Assembly (NCBI GenBank): GCA_030035585.1
Contig: CM057465.1
Span: 5,989,501 to 6,053,500 of the forward strand
Length of the DNA: 64,000 bases
Direction of reading: 5' to 3'
Source: Dugong dugon
Lineage: Eukaryota; Chordata; Mammalia; Sirenia; Dugongidae
Part shown: positions 1-10,412 of the stretch, one piece after another
Numbering within the stretch: the stretch's first letter is position 1
How the letters are laid out: each line of letters starts with the position of its first letter
Position numbers and translations under genes: made by a program
Notes under the pieces: model-generated
Database searches by the model: none
Told to the model about the DNA's origin: nothing
What the model saw: only the letters and a program-made list of their open reading frames with translations

Positions 1-649
1 GGGGCTGGTGCCCAAGCCCAGGCAGTGCAGGGGCCCCAGAACTGGGGGGGCGTCAAAGAGAGGGGGCTCTCGGGGGACCTGGTGATGGGACTGAAGGTGG
101 TGCAAGAGAAGCAGGCGGCCACAGAGAGCCCGGGCGGGGTCCCAGCCGTGGGAATTCTGCCTGGGCTCCTGGCTGGCTGGGTAGGGTGCGCCTGGCCCCT
201 GGGAAGGGCCTCTGTGCTCCCCTGGGGTCCCAGCTTTCATCTCCATGCTCTCGGGGTCCCCACACATTATCAGCACAAATGACTCGTTCGCAAAGAGTAC
301 AGCTGGGAGTCTGGCGGAGGGGGGCAGAGACATGAACCCCTACCCCCTCTGACAGCCCCACGACCCCTCAGCCAAGCCCTTGGGGACAGGAAGACAGCCG
401 ACAAAGACTTGTCTTTGCTCTCAAGTGTCCGGCATTCTTTCACGGTGGGCGGGAGGGTCATGGCGTGTGTTGAGTGCCCACTGTATACAGGCACTGCCCT
501 CCAACATCCCTGCAAGGTGCGTTCCGTGGAGCCCACTTTGCTGGTGCTGAGTTGGATGCCCCAAGCCGGCACATGACCAACCCAGGGTCACACAGCCCGC
601 CGGCAGCAGGGCGTCCCCAGGGTCTCACCGTGCACCCCTCTCCCCGCAG
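1..649 (+). other. WNT7B: WNT7B intron 2 (3' part)
   Basis: This is non-coding sequence upstream of the first visible WNT7B exon, taken as the tail of intron 2 because that exon begins inside codon 100 of the known protein. It ends with a pyrimidine-rich tract at about 631-646 followed by the CAG acceptor at 647-649. Apart from a degraded MIR at about 470-605 nothing functional is visible. The earlier exons, with the signal peptide and the N-terminal part of the protein, are outside the window. Confidence 0.8.
470..605 (-). repeat. MIR fragment (degraded)
   Basis: The segment GTTGAGTGCCCACTGTATAC and a later CCAGGGTCACACAGC reproduce the ends of the reverse-complement MIR consensus (tail and tRNA-proximal parts) with much decay between. 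Old mammalian SINE. Confidence 0.5.
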
Positions 650-921
650 GAAGCCGTGAGGCCGCCTTCACGTATGCCATCACAGCGGCTGGCGTGGCGC
701 ACGCCGTCACGGCCGCCTGCAGCCAAGGCAACCTGAGCAACTGCGGCTGTGACCGGGAGAAGCAGGGCTACTACAACCAGGCGGAGGGCTGGAAGTGGGG
801 CGGCTGCTCCGCCGATGTGCGCTACGGCATCGACTTCTCCCGGCGCTTCGTGGACGCCCGAGAGATCAAGAAGAATGCGCGGCGTCTCATGAATCTGCAC
901 AACAACGAGGCCGGCAGGAAG
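650..921 (+). CDS. WNT7B: WNT7B exon 3 (partial CDS, codons 100-190)
   Basis: Internal coding exon of the secreted signalling protein WNT7B, a Frizzled/LRP ligand with roles in lung, kidney medulla and brain vasculature. After the AG acceptor at 648-649 the exon supplies the last two bases of a Gly codon (phase 1), then 90 full codons opening [10 protein letters not shown]. Wnt hallmarks follow: the conserved [13 protein letters not shown] block, the [20 protein letters not shown] helix shared by all Wnts, and cysteines at the expected spacing. The NLS tripeptide near codon 127 fits a known N-glycosylation site. The residues match WNT7B rather than WNT7A as I recall them (YYNQAEG and DFSRRF, where WNT7A has different residues). 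The exon ends with AAG at 919-921 and the donor GTAGGG at 922. It is 272 bp long, open throughout, and shows no frameshift. Confidence 0.96.
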
Positions 922-1145
922 GTAGGGCGCCCGTGCGGAGCACGTGACGCTGCCGGGTGACTTCTCGGAGCCCGGGCACCTCTGGATGAGGAGTCTGCAG
1001 GTGCACGTGGTGACGGTGCTGTCACCTCTGCCCAGATGGGGACATCCACGTGCTGTCCCCAGACACCTGCTGTGCTGGGCCTGGGCTGGTCCCTCCAGCC
1101 CCAGCTCTGAATTTCCCAACAGTTCTTAGAGGCCAGCCCTACAGC

Positions 1146-1250
1146 TCCCATTTCACAGATGGGAAAACTGACGCTTAGAGCGGGGAAGGGATGTGCCCAA
1201 GGCCCTGGCTGGTGGGCAGCAGGGCTGAGACAGGCAGGGATCCCGTGTTG
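1146..1250 (-). repeat. MIR fragment
   Basis: CCATTTCACAGATGGGAAAA followed by a GTGCCCAAGG-type segment and GGCAGGGCTGAGA is the reverse complement of the MIR core. Confidence 0.7.
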
Positions 1251-1984
1251 CCCAGAGTGTTGGCCGGGACTGGCCGGGGACTCAAGGGTGGGTGGAGACC
1301 TCCAGGCCACAGTCCTACGCCTCTACCCTGTGATGCTGCTAGTCCCAGCAGGGTCATGCCAACACACCAGGGAAGGCTTCCGAGAGGTGGCGGCGTTCCA
1401 TTTAGCCTAAGGATAGCTGATTGCCAGGAGATATGCAGGGAAGGGCGAGTTCTGGGAAGCAGGAGCAGCCTGCGGCAACTGAGAGCTGGGGGTGCTTCAC
1501 TCGTGGGGTGGGATGGAGTGGAGCATGGTGGCGATACGGGGGACACCCAAACAGGGACACAATGGGGAGGGAGTCAGGCGAGGTTGGCCCCACCTGCCCG
1601 CCCGCAGGGAGATAAGGCCGCAGATACTGGACTGGGAGGAGTGGCCGCCCCGGCGGCAAGATGGCCCGAGATAGGGCGGCAGCCGAGCAGAACGCTGGGC
1701 TGCTCCCTGCCCCGGTGGGGAGAGAGGGGGGCTGCATCCTGGACGCCAGGGCCCGAGGGCTCTGTGGGTGTGGGGCAGACTCACCTTTCCAGGTGAAGGG
1801 GAGCTGAAAATGCCTTTGGCCCCAGGGCCGCTCACTCCTTCACTCCACAAACCCTCCTGCCCTTTCCTGGCCAGGAGCTGGGCTGGGCACAGAAGTGGGG
1901 GTCAGACACAGCTCTGCCCAGGGGACTCCCACTGGATCCATGTGAGGGGTATAGGGGCCACCCCAGGTGCAGTGGGGCTGGGGG

Positions 1985-2460
1985 AGAGAGCGGAGACTTC
2001 CCAGAGGGGGTGACATCCCAGCAGAGCCTTGAAGGACAGACTGAATTGAGAAATGCAGAGGCACTGGTGAGGCTACAGATGGTTCAGGCTCGGGGGAGCA
2101 TGAGGTGAGGGGGCGAGATGGGGCTTGAGGTAGGCTGTGCCTGGTCCAGGCCGGCCTCAAACACAGGACAGGGTTTAGCTTGATCTCGTAGCTTTGGAGC
2201 TCACCATGCAGCAGGTGGTTATTAAGTTATTGTCGAGTGATTGAATCAACGAATGAATGAATGAATGAGTGACGCAGTCTTTGCCTCGAAGGAGCTCAGA
2301 CAGCCTTTGAGCACCACTCTCCCGGCACAGGCTGATCAGAACATATGCTGGAATGGAAGCCAGTGTGTAGTGGGGGCGGGGGGGGAGGTGCAGAGGACAG
2401 GCCTGTGAAGGAATCAGGGAAGGCTCCCTGGAGGAGGAGGTGTGGTGAAGCCCTGAATGG
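1985..2460 (-). repeat. L2 LINE fragments
   Basis: Two pieces, about 1990-2060 (GTGACATCCCAGCAGAGCC-TTGAAGG) and about 2395-2455 (AGGGAAGGCTCCCTGGAGGA), resemble the reverse-complemented 3' portion of LINE-2. Between them lies a short (AATG)n tract at about 2253-2270. The decay is heavy. Confidence 0.4.
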
Positions 2461-2499
2461 AAGCAGCACTCCTTGAGCCTCTGCAGGAGCTTAGGTCCT

Positions 2500-2585
2500 A
2501 TTCAGGGGCTTCCCCACACCCCTGGGAGTAAGATCTCACCACCCCCATTTTACAGCTGAGGGCAGTGAGGCCCCAACGAGCTCTG
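2500..2585 (-). repeat. MIR fragment
   Basis: CCCCCATTTTACAGCTGAGG and the GCAGTGAGGCCC that follows are the MIR core in reverse orientation. Confidence 0.55.
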
Positions 2586-4564
2586 GTGGCTGCTGTGTGG
2601 GGGTGTGTCCAGTAGGCAGCAGGGAGGAAGGGAAGGGCAGGCTTGGCAGGGGGACCACGCAGGCAAAGTCCCGGGGGCTCAGGTCACAGTGCACAGGTCT
2701 ATGAGGCCTGACTTGGGGCGGCTGGGACTGAGGGGGCAGGCACATGGACGGGCCAGCTAGGAAGGGATGTGGAGGCCAGGCCAGGCTTGGGCCTCTGGGC
2801 CATCAGAGACCAGGCTGTGCTGACTCAGTTCTGGATGCGTTCAGACTCAGGGCTGAGGGGCAGAAGATGGTCTGAGGGGATGGAGGCAGGGACATCAGGG
2901 GGGAGCCAGGGAGCCAGTGGTGGGCCCGGCAGGCCGGCAGGGGCAGGGGCAGGGGCAGGAGAGTATGGGAATCCATAGGTCCAGTCACAGCCCGCCAGGG
3001 GATCAGGGCGGAGGGGTCGGCTCGGCAGGCTTTGAGCTGGGAGACGTGTGAATGGGGAGCGGAGCAGGAGGCAGGGTCGGTTGTTGGGGAGAGAGGTTGT
3101 TGGGGAGTGAACTTCGGGCTGGGCCATGGGCGGGGCCTCGGGATCTGCTGTGAGGAGACTCTGATGTGCTCAGCCGCCAGCACTGCCCGACGATGTCATG
3201 TCGGAGAGCTCAGGTGGCCCGCCCTCCCTGAGCCTCGTTGTTCTCGTCTGCATGGTGGTCTGAGTCCTGGCAGAGGGCAGTGGCCCCGCACTGACCCTGC
3301 GGAGGAGGCGGGGTCCTCCTTCCAGCTGTGCTGGGGCTCACTGTGGGGGGCAGTCACGCCTGGGCTGGGACCCCTGTCCTTCACACCTGACCCGGGACCC
3401 CTGCCCATCATAGTGCACCCCGCCCACCCCATCCCCATCCCGACACCGCTTCTTCAGTGAGGTTGACCGTGACCCACGCGCGGTACGTTCAGGTCAAATG
3501 GGCCATGGGCCAAGCTTGGGGCCGCCCGCGCCCACCAGGCTGAGGCAGAGGCCGTCCCTCAGGCCTCCCTCTCGGTTCATTTGCTGGGGAGTTGCTGTGC
3601 AGAGGGTACTGAGTGCCTGCTGTGGTTAGAAGGCGTGGGTGACTGGGGCCTGCTGGCTGCTCTGCCCTGGTCTGTGGTCCTCGGTGCTGCATGAGGGAGG
3701 GGCAGGAGAGGAGCAGGAGGTGCCACCTGGGGAGGAGGGAGTCCCGATTTCTTCTCCTCCGCGCGGCCCAGTGAAGGAGGGTGCTGGTCCATCAGGGCAG
3801 GCGTGGTGCTGTCATCATGGGGGCTCCTAGGTGATGTGAGGGAGGAAGTGATTGCTGACAGGGACCACCCAGCGCTGGGAACTGGGCACATGCCATGTGC
3901 CGGCATAGCCCTTACCTGACCCATCCAGGGCCCATAACAGTCCTGAGGGGGGACGTGTCATCCCCAGTGTGTGGAAGAAAACCTGGGGGCCAGGGACAGG
4001 TGGGGGATGCAGGGTCCTGAGCTGACTGGCCCTTCCTGGGAGGTCATCAGTGCGACCCCCCTGATGACCTCCCAACTCGGCTATACTGATCATTGTCCCC
4101 CTATTCTGGAGAGAACGCCAGGTCTGCCTCAAGCCCACCCCTGACACTACCTAGGCAGGGGAAGGAGGCCCCACAGTCCCTGGGGCAGGACAGGGTCATG
4201 CTGCCCCTTCCAGGCGGTCCCCTGGGGCAGAGGGGGCAGCTCCAGGGCCCCGCAGTCCTGGCCACAGCTGGCAGCATCGCTGGGCCCTTATCACGAGGGT
4301 GATGGAGAAGGGAATGGCACATTCTTGAATCCTGTGATCACTTCCTGGGAGAGGCTCCGGCCTGGGGACCCAGCCAAGCGAGGATGCGGCCCCTAGCTCC
4401 ACAAACAGTCGCCCCGCCAGCCCTGCCTGTGGCTGTCAGGCCAAGCCAGGCAGGTGGCAGGTGGGCGGGCGGAAGCTGGGCAGCCTGGCCTTGGACGCGC
4501 AGAGGTGGGTGTGGGGGAGGCCAGCCATCCAGTGGGCCTCAGCGGGGACACTGGATGGGAACTT

Positions 4565-4725
4565 GAGCCTGGACCACCTGTCCCGCATAACTTGGACAGA
4601 CACCTGGCCCCCAAGGCCTGTCTGAGGAGAGTCCTGGGCCACCTGGCCTGCACAACCTCCACCTGGACACCCCGCCAGGTCTCCAGCCCCCAACGCCTGT
4701 CTGAGGAGGAGCATCCTGGGCCAGC
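4565..4725. repeat. 79-bp imperfect tandem duplication
   Basis: GCCTGTCTGAGGAG recurs at 4616 and 4695 with similar flanks (CAGCCCCCAA or GGCCCCCAA before, CCTGGGCC after), a two-copy duplication of period 79 bp inside WNT7B intron 3. Confidence 0.7.
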
Positions 4726-6203
4726 AGGCTGGACTGGTGGAGCTGCTCCAAGGAGGCGGCCGTCTGGTCGGCTTCTGGGAGGGAGGCTAGCTGGGGGGCA
4801 ACCGGGACAGTGAGGCCGAAGCAGGCGAGGCAGGCCTGGCTTCAGGCTTGGAAGGGCTGGTTAGGTGGAGGGGGCGGTTGGGGAGAGACAGAACCAGGCA
4901 AAGATGCCGGGGAAGGGGAAGGAGAGGTGGTCAGGCCAGGACCTGGAGGTGAATGCGCTGGTGAGGGACAGGACGGTTTCCGAGGTCCCAGCTGTGCTTT
5001 CCCAGAGGTGGGCCCACCCCCTCCCCTCCCCGGATGCGCATGCCCCTCCCATCAGAGGTCCTCCAATGCTAGTCTGACCTTCCCCACACCCAGCCCCCTT
5101 TCGCTCCTCCAGGCATCTGGGCCCTCCCACCTTCCATCCCCTCCAGAGGGGCGGCAGCCTGCCCCTCAGGCCTCCTCTCCAGCCCCCAGCCTCTGCCCCA
5201 CGAAGGAGCAGGGAAGTCTTTGCACATCTGACCCTGTCCCTCCCCTGCTCAGCCCCACCCCACCCAGCCCAGCGTTGTTCCCTCTGTCCTCCCTGGGGGA
5301 CAGCTCTCCAGTCCCTCTCTGCCTCCTCTGTCTAATGAGCTCCTACTCATTTTTTCTTCCCTCTCTGGCTGACGCAGGCTGGGCCTGGGAAGGGGCTTGG
5401 GGCATCATCATCCCTGGGGATTCTCTGCCCTCCCCGGTTCTCTTCTGTTCATTCATTTGCTGGGGGCCTCGTTGTCTGGGCCAGAGCTACCAGGCTCTCG
5501 GGAACAGAACTCAAGATGTTGGGGGGAGGCGGCAGAGGACTGGACTCCCGCGTTCCAATCAACAGTGCCATCCCTTGTCTGGTCCCAGGGGACTGGGCCC
5601 CCAAAGGCCCCACCAGGAGTGGGATCTGCCCAGACCAGCTTCCATCAGCACGGAACTCCCGGTGAGGCCCGACCCAGCTCCCTGTGATATGCTGGGTGGA
5701 CCTCTGCGGCCTGCCCCATCCTCCCAGAGGGGAGGGAGGGGGCTCCGTGCACGCCTCGTTGGGGCTGGGTTCAGGAGGGTGCACCATGGCTCAGGAGCTA
5801 GCAGGGGGGCAGAAGGTCCTGAGACCCCAAGGGCTACAGACACTCCAGCGAGAGAGACAGCTGACAAATGGTGCTCTGAGTCCCCATCTTTAATCAGGCC
5901 CGGCTTGGCAGGCCCTTTCGATCTGGGTAAATGAGTAGCTGGGGTCAGGGCTGGTGCTGGAAAGCAGCCTTCCGGGGCCATGTGGGTGGGTGGCGGGGGG
6001 CAGGGGAAACACAGGCTGCCCGCTCAGCCCTCACGGTGCTGGGGAAGGGGCAACAGCAGTCCAGGACCAGGCCTTGTGGCCTCAGCCTTGTGGCTTCCCA
6101 GCAGGTGGTAAGGTGGGCTTGCTGACCCGGTCCCCCTCCCACCGCCCCTCCCCAGCCTCCAGCAAGCATGCACGAGCAAGCTCCTCACACACACCAGGCT
6201 TTC

Positions 6204-6408
6204 ATTGTTGTTGTTGGGTGCTGTCGAGTTGATCCCGACTCATAGCGACTCCGTGTGACAGAGTAGAACTGCCCCGTAGGACTTCTTTCTAGGCCGAAAT
6301 CTTCACGGAAGCAGATGACCAAGTCTTTTTCTGTGGATCTGCTGGGTGGGTTCAAACAGACGACCTTCTGATTAACAGCCTAACGCTTAACCATTGTGCC
6401 ACCAGGGT
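6204..6408 (-). mobile_element. AfroSINE (antisense)
   Basis: About 205 bp reading on the minus strand as an AfroSINE. The + strand shows the complement of its 3' end (GTTGTTGTTGGGTGCTGTCGA, GACTCATAGCGACTCCG), the central GGAAGCAGATGACC box, and the complement of the tRNA-like B box (GGGTTCAAAC) with the CCACCAGGG end. Afrotheria-specific family; roughly 15-20% diverged by eye. Confidence 0.9.
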
Positions 6409-6531
6409 GGGTTAGATAGCCATTATTAAGCACTGACTGCATGCCAGGCCCTATGCCACGTATGGGGGCGAGAGTGGGAAAGTGGAGGGGGAGCAACACT
6501 TATTCAGCACCCGCTGTTTCTGGAGGGGAGA

Positions 6532-6733
6532 GAGTTCCTGGGTGGTGTAAATGGTTGAGCTCTCACTGCTAACCAAAAGGTTGGAGACTGGAGTCCACCC
6601 AGAGATGCCTCCAAAGAGGCAATCTACTTCTGAAAGATCAGGCGTGGAAAACCATATGGAGCAGTACAGTTCTACTGTAACATGTGGGGTCTCCGGGGGT
6701 TGGAATGACCTTGTCGGCATTTGGTTTGGCTGC
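6532..6733 (+). mobile_element. AfroSINE (sense)
   Basis: Begins GAGTTCCTGGGTGGTG, has the CTAACCAAAAGGTTGG tRNA-like segment, CACCCAGAGATGCC, and ends in a decayed 3' GTTGGAATGACC motif before a TTTGGTTTGG tail. It is oriented opposite to the AfroSINE 125 bp upstream, so transcripts through this intron could fold the two into a hairpin. Confidence 0.9.
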
Positions 6734-6794
6734 TGAGGCAGGTATACAGGGAGGGACCCCCGGGGGGCAGTGCATGTCTCGGGCCGGCTGACTG

Positions 6795-6935
6795 CGTGTG
6801 AGAGCTGGCTTTGCCACCTGATGCCTGGCGACCAGGAGACGCAAGCCTCTGCCTCCTCGCCAGTGCATTGAAGCAGTCCCTGAAGGGTTGCTGTGAGGAC
6901 TGAATGAGAAACATTCTGTAAGTGTACACCAGGCT
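6795..6935 (+). repeat. MIR fragment
   Basis: GGTTGCTGTGAGGACTGAAT followed by ACATTCTGTAAGTG is the 3' half of a sense MIR. Confidence 0.55.
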
Positions 6936-6954
6936 CTGCCAAGTTCTGTATATT

Positions 6955-7090
6955 CTCACTACGCCCTCCTCACGCCCTGTGCGGTAGGTGCCTGTGGTCA
7001 GTGTCCCCATTTAACAGATGAGGAGACTGAGGCTCAGAGAGAGAGACACGTACTCCTGGTCACAGAGCTGGAAATGAGCACTGGCCCCAG
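6955..7090 (-). repeat. MIR fragment near the exon 4 acceptor
   Basis: CCATTTAACAGATGAGGAGA with CTGAGGCTCAGAGAG and GGTCACAGAGCTGG is a well preserved reverse MIR core, ending about 125 bp before the coding exon. Confidence 0.75.
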
Positions 7091-7217
7091 GGTGCCGGCG
7101 AGCCCGGGGCCAGGCTGGTGGCCGGCAGGGCGGGGAGGGGCGTGGCAAGGCGCAGCGGGGGCGGCAGGGGCCGTGGGAGCCTACCAGCCCGCGCTGACGG
7201 CGGCTGCGTCCCCACAG

Positions 7218-7697
7218 GTCCTGGAGGAGCGCATGAAGCTGGAGTGTAAGTGCCACGGCGTGTCGGGCTCATGCACTACGAAGACCTGCTGGACCACGTT
7301 GCCCAAGTTCCGTGAGGTGGGCCACCTGCTCAAGGAGAAGTACAACGCAGCCGTGCAGGTGGAGGTGGTGCGTGCCAGCCGCCTGCGGCAGCCCACCTTC
7401 CTGCGCATCAAGCAGCTCCGCAGCTACCAGAAGCCCATGGAAACGGACCTGGTGTACATCGAGAAGTCGCCCAACTACTGCGAGGAGGACGCGGCCACGG
7501 GCAGCGTGGGCACCCAGGGCCGCCTGTGCAACCGCACCTCGCCCGGCGCCGACGGCTGCGACACCATGTGCTGCGGGCGCGGCTACAACACGCACCAGTA
7601 CACCAAGGTCTGGCAGTGCAACTGCAAATTCCACTGGTGCTGCTTCGTCAAGTGCAACACGTGCAGCGAGCGCACCGAGGTCTTCACCTGCAAGTGA
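7218..7697 (+). CDS. WNT7B: WNT7B terminal coding exon (codons 191-349)
   Basis: Last coding exon of WNT7B: 159 codons plus TGA at 7695-7697. Added to codon 190 of the previous exon this gives 349 residues, the known length of the mammalian protein. It opens [19 protein letters not shown]; the Ser in CHGVSGS falls at residue 206, the serine that PORCN palmitoleoylates and that sits in the Frizzled CRD groove. The middle part ([20 protein letters not shown] and after) is the Wnt7-specific linker used by the RECK/GPR124 co-receptor in brain endothelium. CNRTSP near residue 295 is a known N-glycosylation site. The cysteine-rich C-terminus ends ERTEVFTCK. All the expected cysteines appear present and the frame is intact, so the gene should be functional. 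The exon and the first part of the UTR are rich in CpG. Confidence 0.98.
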   Translation, partial: VLEERMKLECKCHGVSGSCTTKTCWTTLPKFREVGHLLKEKYNAAVQVEVVRASRLRQPTFLRIKQLRSYQKPMETDLVYIEKSPNYCEEDAATGSVGTQGRLCNRTSPGADGCDTMCCGRGYNTHQYTKVWQCNCKFHWCCFVKCNTCSERTEVFTCK

Positions 7698-8664
7698 GCG
7701 GCGGCGGCACGGCCCCGGCGCGGCCCCAGCAGGCGGCCGCGCGGCATTTTGCACATCCCTCCTCGCCCTCCCCTGCCAGGGCTTCAGCGGCGGCGGCGGG
7801 CGAAGATGGGTGGAGAAGGCGGGACCCCGGGCGCAGGAGGACGCCCGCAGGGCCCCGCCACCCTCCCCCGCTCCCCAGGGGCTCCTTCCTGCCATCCCCG
7901 CCTCCCGCAGCAGAACAGCGTCCTTGGCCCGGCCGAGGGGCACAGCGCCTGGCACTGGTATCCCCAGATAGGGTACAGCGGCTCCTTTTCTTCTTCCCAG
8001 GAAAGCGGGTCTCAAGGACACACACACCCTGGAACCTGGCGGTGACGGGACTATGAGTGTCCCCTCCCCTTGCTCGGTGACGTGGACACAGAGAGGCCCA
8101 GCCAGCCAGCCACGTGCAAGACTGTCTCCCGGGCTGCGGCAGCTGCTGGGCCTGGGTGGTTTGGATGATGCTGACGTGATTATTTTTGTTTTCCTAGCAT
8201 CTGGAGACGGCTGTGGGCGCTACCAAGTGGACAGACCTCCTCTGTCCTTGGTTAGTGAAGCCCCTCACCACCCTTGCTGCTTCTTCTCCAGCCCCTGAGC
8301 TGGCCCTCCTTGCCAGCCAGGCCCTCTGCCCCCTGCAGATCCGAGGAGGCCTGGGGTCGCCTCAGGAGCAGCCCCGGGCATGGCGCCCACATAAGCCAAA
8401 TCCCCAGTGCTCTCCTGGGCAGCCTGTGTGGGTCTGAGGTGAATTGGGTAGGCAGGGGGCTGGCGGCAGGCGAGGCCCCCAAGGGGCTCCGAGGAGGCAC
8501 AAACAGGGTCCTATGGCCCCCTCCCCTTCTTGAAAGTCATAAAAAGCCAATCAGATGTCGCTTGTGTCAGGTTCCAGGCGTGCCACATCCTCTCCCTCGA
8601 GCTGCCCACCCTCTCCAGTCTGCCCACCTGGCACCCCGGTTTACAGCGTTCCCCACCTCGCACC

Positions 8665-8825
8665 AGCCTGACCCTCACAGCAGCGCTGTGGTGAGGGAAG
8701 GGGAGCTCAGGGAGGTCTGCCATTGACAGATGGGGCAACTGAGGCCCACAGAGGGCTCGGGACTTGCCGGAGGCCCTGCGGCTGTGAGTGGAGGCCGTGC
8801 CGGGGCACTGGTGTCCTGACCTCTG
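8665..8825 (-). repeat. MIR within the WNT7B 3' UTR
   Basis: CATTGACAGATGGGGCAACT, GAGGCCCACAGAGGGCTCGG and the following GACTTGCCGGAGGC are a reverse MIR core. It lies between the stop codon and the poly(A) signal and so should be transcribed in the mature message. Confidence 0.65.
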
Positions 8826-9459
8826 AGGACGTGTTCTGCGGATGCCCAGGAAGGGCTGAAGAGGCCTCTGCCACCTGGCCTGGCTGGGCTGGCACCACTC
8901 TTGCGGTGCCTTTGAGGGTCCCTTGGGGGCCACCTTGCCCAGCCTGAGATCTGCTCCCCTGTAACCCTCACCGGCTACTCAGAAAACTGGACCCGGGGCT
9001 CGGAGCCCCTTCCTGAAGGGCCCCCCTTGCTATCCTAACAGACACTTGCTCTGCGGCCGCCTTCCCAGGGGAGCCCCTGCCCCGAGGCCCTCCCCTGCCC
9101 ACCCCAGATGGAGCTCTGGGAGAGAGGGGGAGGGGCAGGCACCCTGCCCAGGGTCCCTCCCTGAGGAAACAGAGGCACGGGGGAGCCACTCACAAGGCCA
9201 GGAAGGAGGTTTGCAGCCTGCTTCCAGGGCACCCTCCACTGTCCACAGCCCCCACTCCCCAGATTTAGGGTGTTTTCTCTGCTGAAGCTCGTGAACCTAT
9301 GTTCTCGAGGCGGCCAACAAGCCCACTGACCCCCGTCTGGGCCCTGGGCCCTGAACACACCAGGGTGCCCTCTCAGCTGCTGGCCCAGGGGCCTCCAGGC
9401 TGCCGTGAGTGCCCCCCACCCTAGCCCTGTCCGCAGGCCCAGCGTCCCCAGCCCAGGAA

Positions 9460-9530
9460 CGTGATTAACTTATATTGTTATATATCGTCGAAAAGTCTAT
9501 AGTGTCTTTTAAATTATTGTGACCTACACT
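9460..9530 (+). promoter_or_regulatory. WNT7B: AT-rich element in the WNT7B 3' UTR
   Basis: About 70 bp of TTATATTG/TTATATAT-type sequence and a TTTTAAATTATTGTG stretch inside an otherwise GC-rich UTR. The base composition changes abruptly on both sides, which suggests constraint or a distinct RNA function. It has no exact AUUUA pentamer cluster, so it is not a classical ARE. Confidence 0.35.
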
Positions 9531-9848
9531 GGGTACAGGAGGGGCGGGGGATGGCTGCGCCTGCCATCCCCTGAGCCAGATCCTCCTTCTGCTTGAACGA
9601 CCCTCGGGGCTCCCGACGCCACCGAGTGCCTCGCACTGTCCCTCGGCCGCCTGGTGCACCAACCCTGCCCCCGCCGAGACCCTGCCTTCCTCTAGCAAAC
9701 TGTCCGAAATCCTGCCCTTCTGTTCCGGGTCGAAGGGGTCAGGCCTCTCAGCCCAGGGTCAGTGTGGCTGGGGTGACGGCAGCCCAGCGCTGTGTCACTG
9801 AAGCGTCCCCAGGTGTCACAGCCCTTCCTGCAGGGGGGTGCTCAGCTC

Positions 9849-9880
9849 AATAAAAGCTGGAATCAGAGGCTGTGTGTGGA
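9849..9880 (+). terminator. WNT7B: WNT7B poly(A) signal and downstream GU-rich element
   Basis: A canonical AATAAA at 9849-9854 is followed 15 to 20 bases later by a TGTGTGTGG run at about 9870-9878, the usual arrangement of poly(A) signal and GU-rich element. Cleavage is expected near 9868-9872. It is the first strong signal after the WNT7B stop on this strand. Confidence 0.75.
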
Positions 9881-9908
9881 CCCCACGTGCGCCCCTGCAG
9901 GCCCCGGG

Positions 9909-10412
9909 AGGACTCGTTTTCACTGGGCCTGGGAGGTGGGGGGGGTTGGTTCACACTGGGCCTAGGAATGGGGGGTGGGGCTGGGTCACACTTGTCCTGG
10001 GAGGTGGGGGTGGGCTTGTTCACGCTGGCCCGGGGGGGGGGTGCTTGTTCACACAGGGCGTGGGAAGTGGGGCGTCTCGTGCACACCAGGTCTGGGAAGT
10101 GAGGGGCTCATTCACACTGGGCCCTGAGTAGGTGGGGTTCATTCACACCAGTCCTGAGAGGTGGGGGGCTCATTCACACTGGGCCTAGGAGGTGGGGGCC
10201 TCATTCACACTGGACCTGGGAGGTGGGGCCTGGTTCTCTCTGGTCCTGGGAGGTGGAAGGCTCCTTCACACTGGGCCTGGGAGGTGAGGGGGCTGGTTCT
10301 CTCTGGATCTGGGAGGTGGGGGGCTCATTCACACTGGGCCTGGGAGGTGAGGGGCCTGGCTCTCTCTGGTCCCAGGAGGTGGGGGAGCTCATTCACGCTG
10401 GGCCTGGGGGTT
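9909..10412 (+). repeat. Minisatellite just past the WNT7B poly(A) site
   Basis: About 17 degenerate units of roughly 30 bp on the theme TTCACACTGGGCCTGGGAGG followed by a G run. From about 10200 the units alternate between a CATTCACACTGGGCC form and a GGTTCTCTCTGG form, giving a dimer of about 60 bp. The G runs (up to ten G at about 10031-10040) could form quadruplexes. The array begins about 40 bp after the inferred cleavage site, where polymerase pausing and termination take place. Confidence 0.9.

Larger units (their letters stand above)
922..7217 (+). other. WNT7B: WNT7B intron 3
   Basis: A 6,296-bp intron between the two WNT7B exons, bounded by GTAGGG at 922 and a CCCCACAG acceptor ending at 7217. 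It interrupts the frame between codons (phase 0). The sequence is GC-rich and mostly unique. It holds MIR and L2 fragments, a degenerate tandem duplication at about 4565-4725, two AfroSINEs in opposite orientations at 6204-6408 and 6532-6733, and short low-complexity tracts such as GGGGCA repeats near 2939-2960. The long open frame at 4810-5934 is proline- and serine-rich GC-rich sequence and is not regarded as a gene. Confidence 0.93.
7698..9872 (+). other. WNT7B: WNT7B 3' untranslated region
   Basis: The stop codon is followed by about 2.2 kb without a competing gene, ending at a good poly(A) signal. The first 250 bp are CpG-dense. A minus-oriented MIR appears to be embedded at about 8665-8825. 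Near the end, about 9460-9530 is a sharply AT-rich block within GC-rich surroundings and may be a stability or miRNA element. The end point is inferred from the signal and the TG-rich stretch after it; an earlier cleavage site cannot be excluded. Confidence 0.7.

Noticed and set aside
4810-5934. A 374-codon + strand open frame within WNT7B intron 3
   Set aside because: GC-rich DNA makes long chance frames. No domain, no codon pattern, and proline/serine/glycine-rich composition without family resemblance.
7269-8027. Minus-strand frame of 252 codons overlapping the WNT7B terminal exon
   Set aside because: A shadow of a strongly constrained GC-rich coding exon on the other strand; the WNT7B protein match decides the strand.
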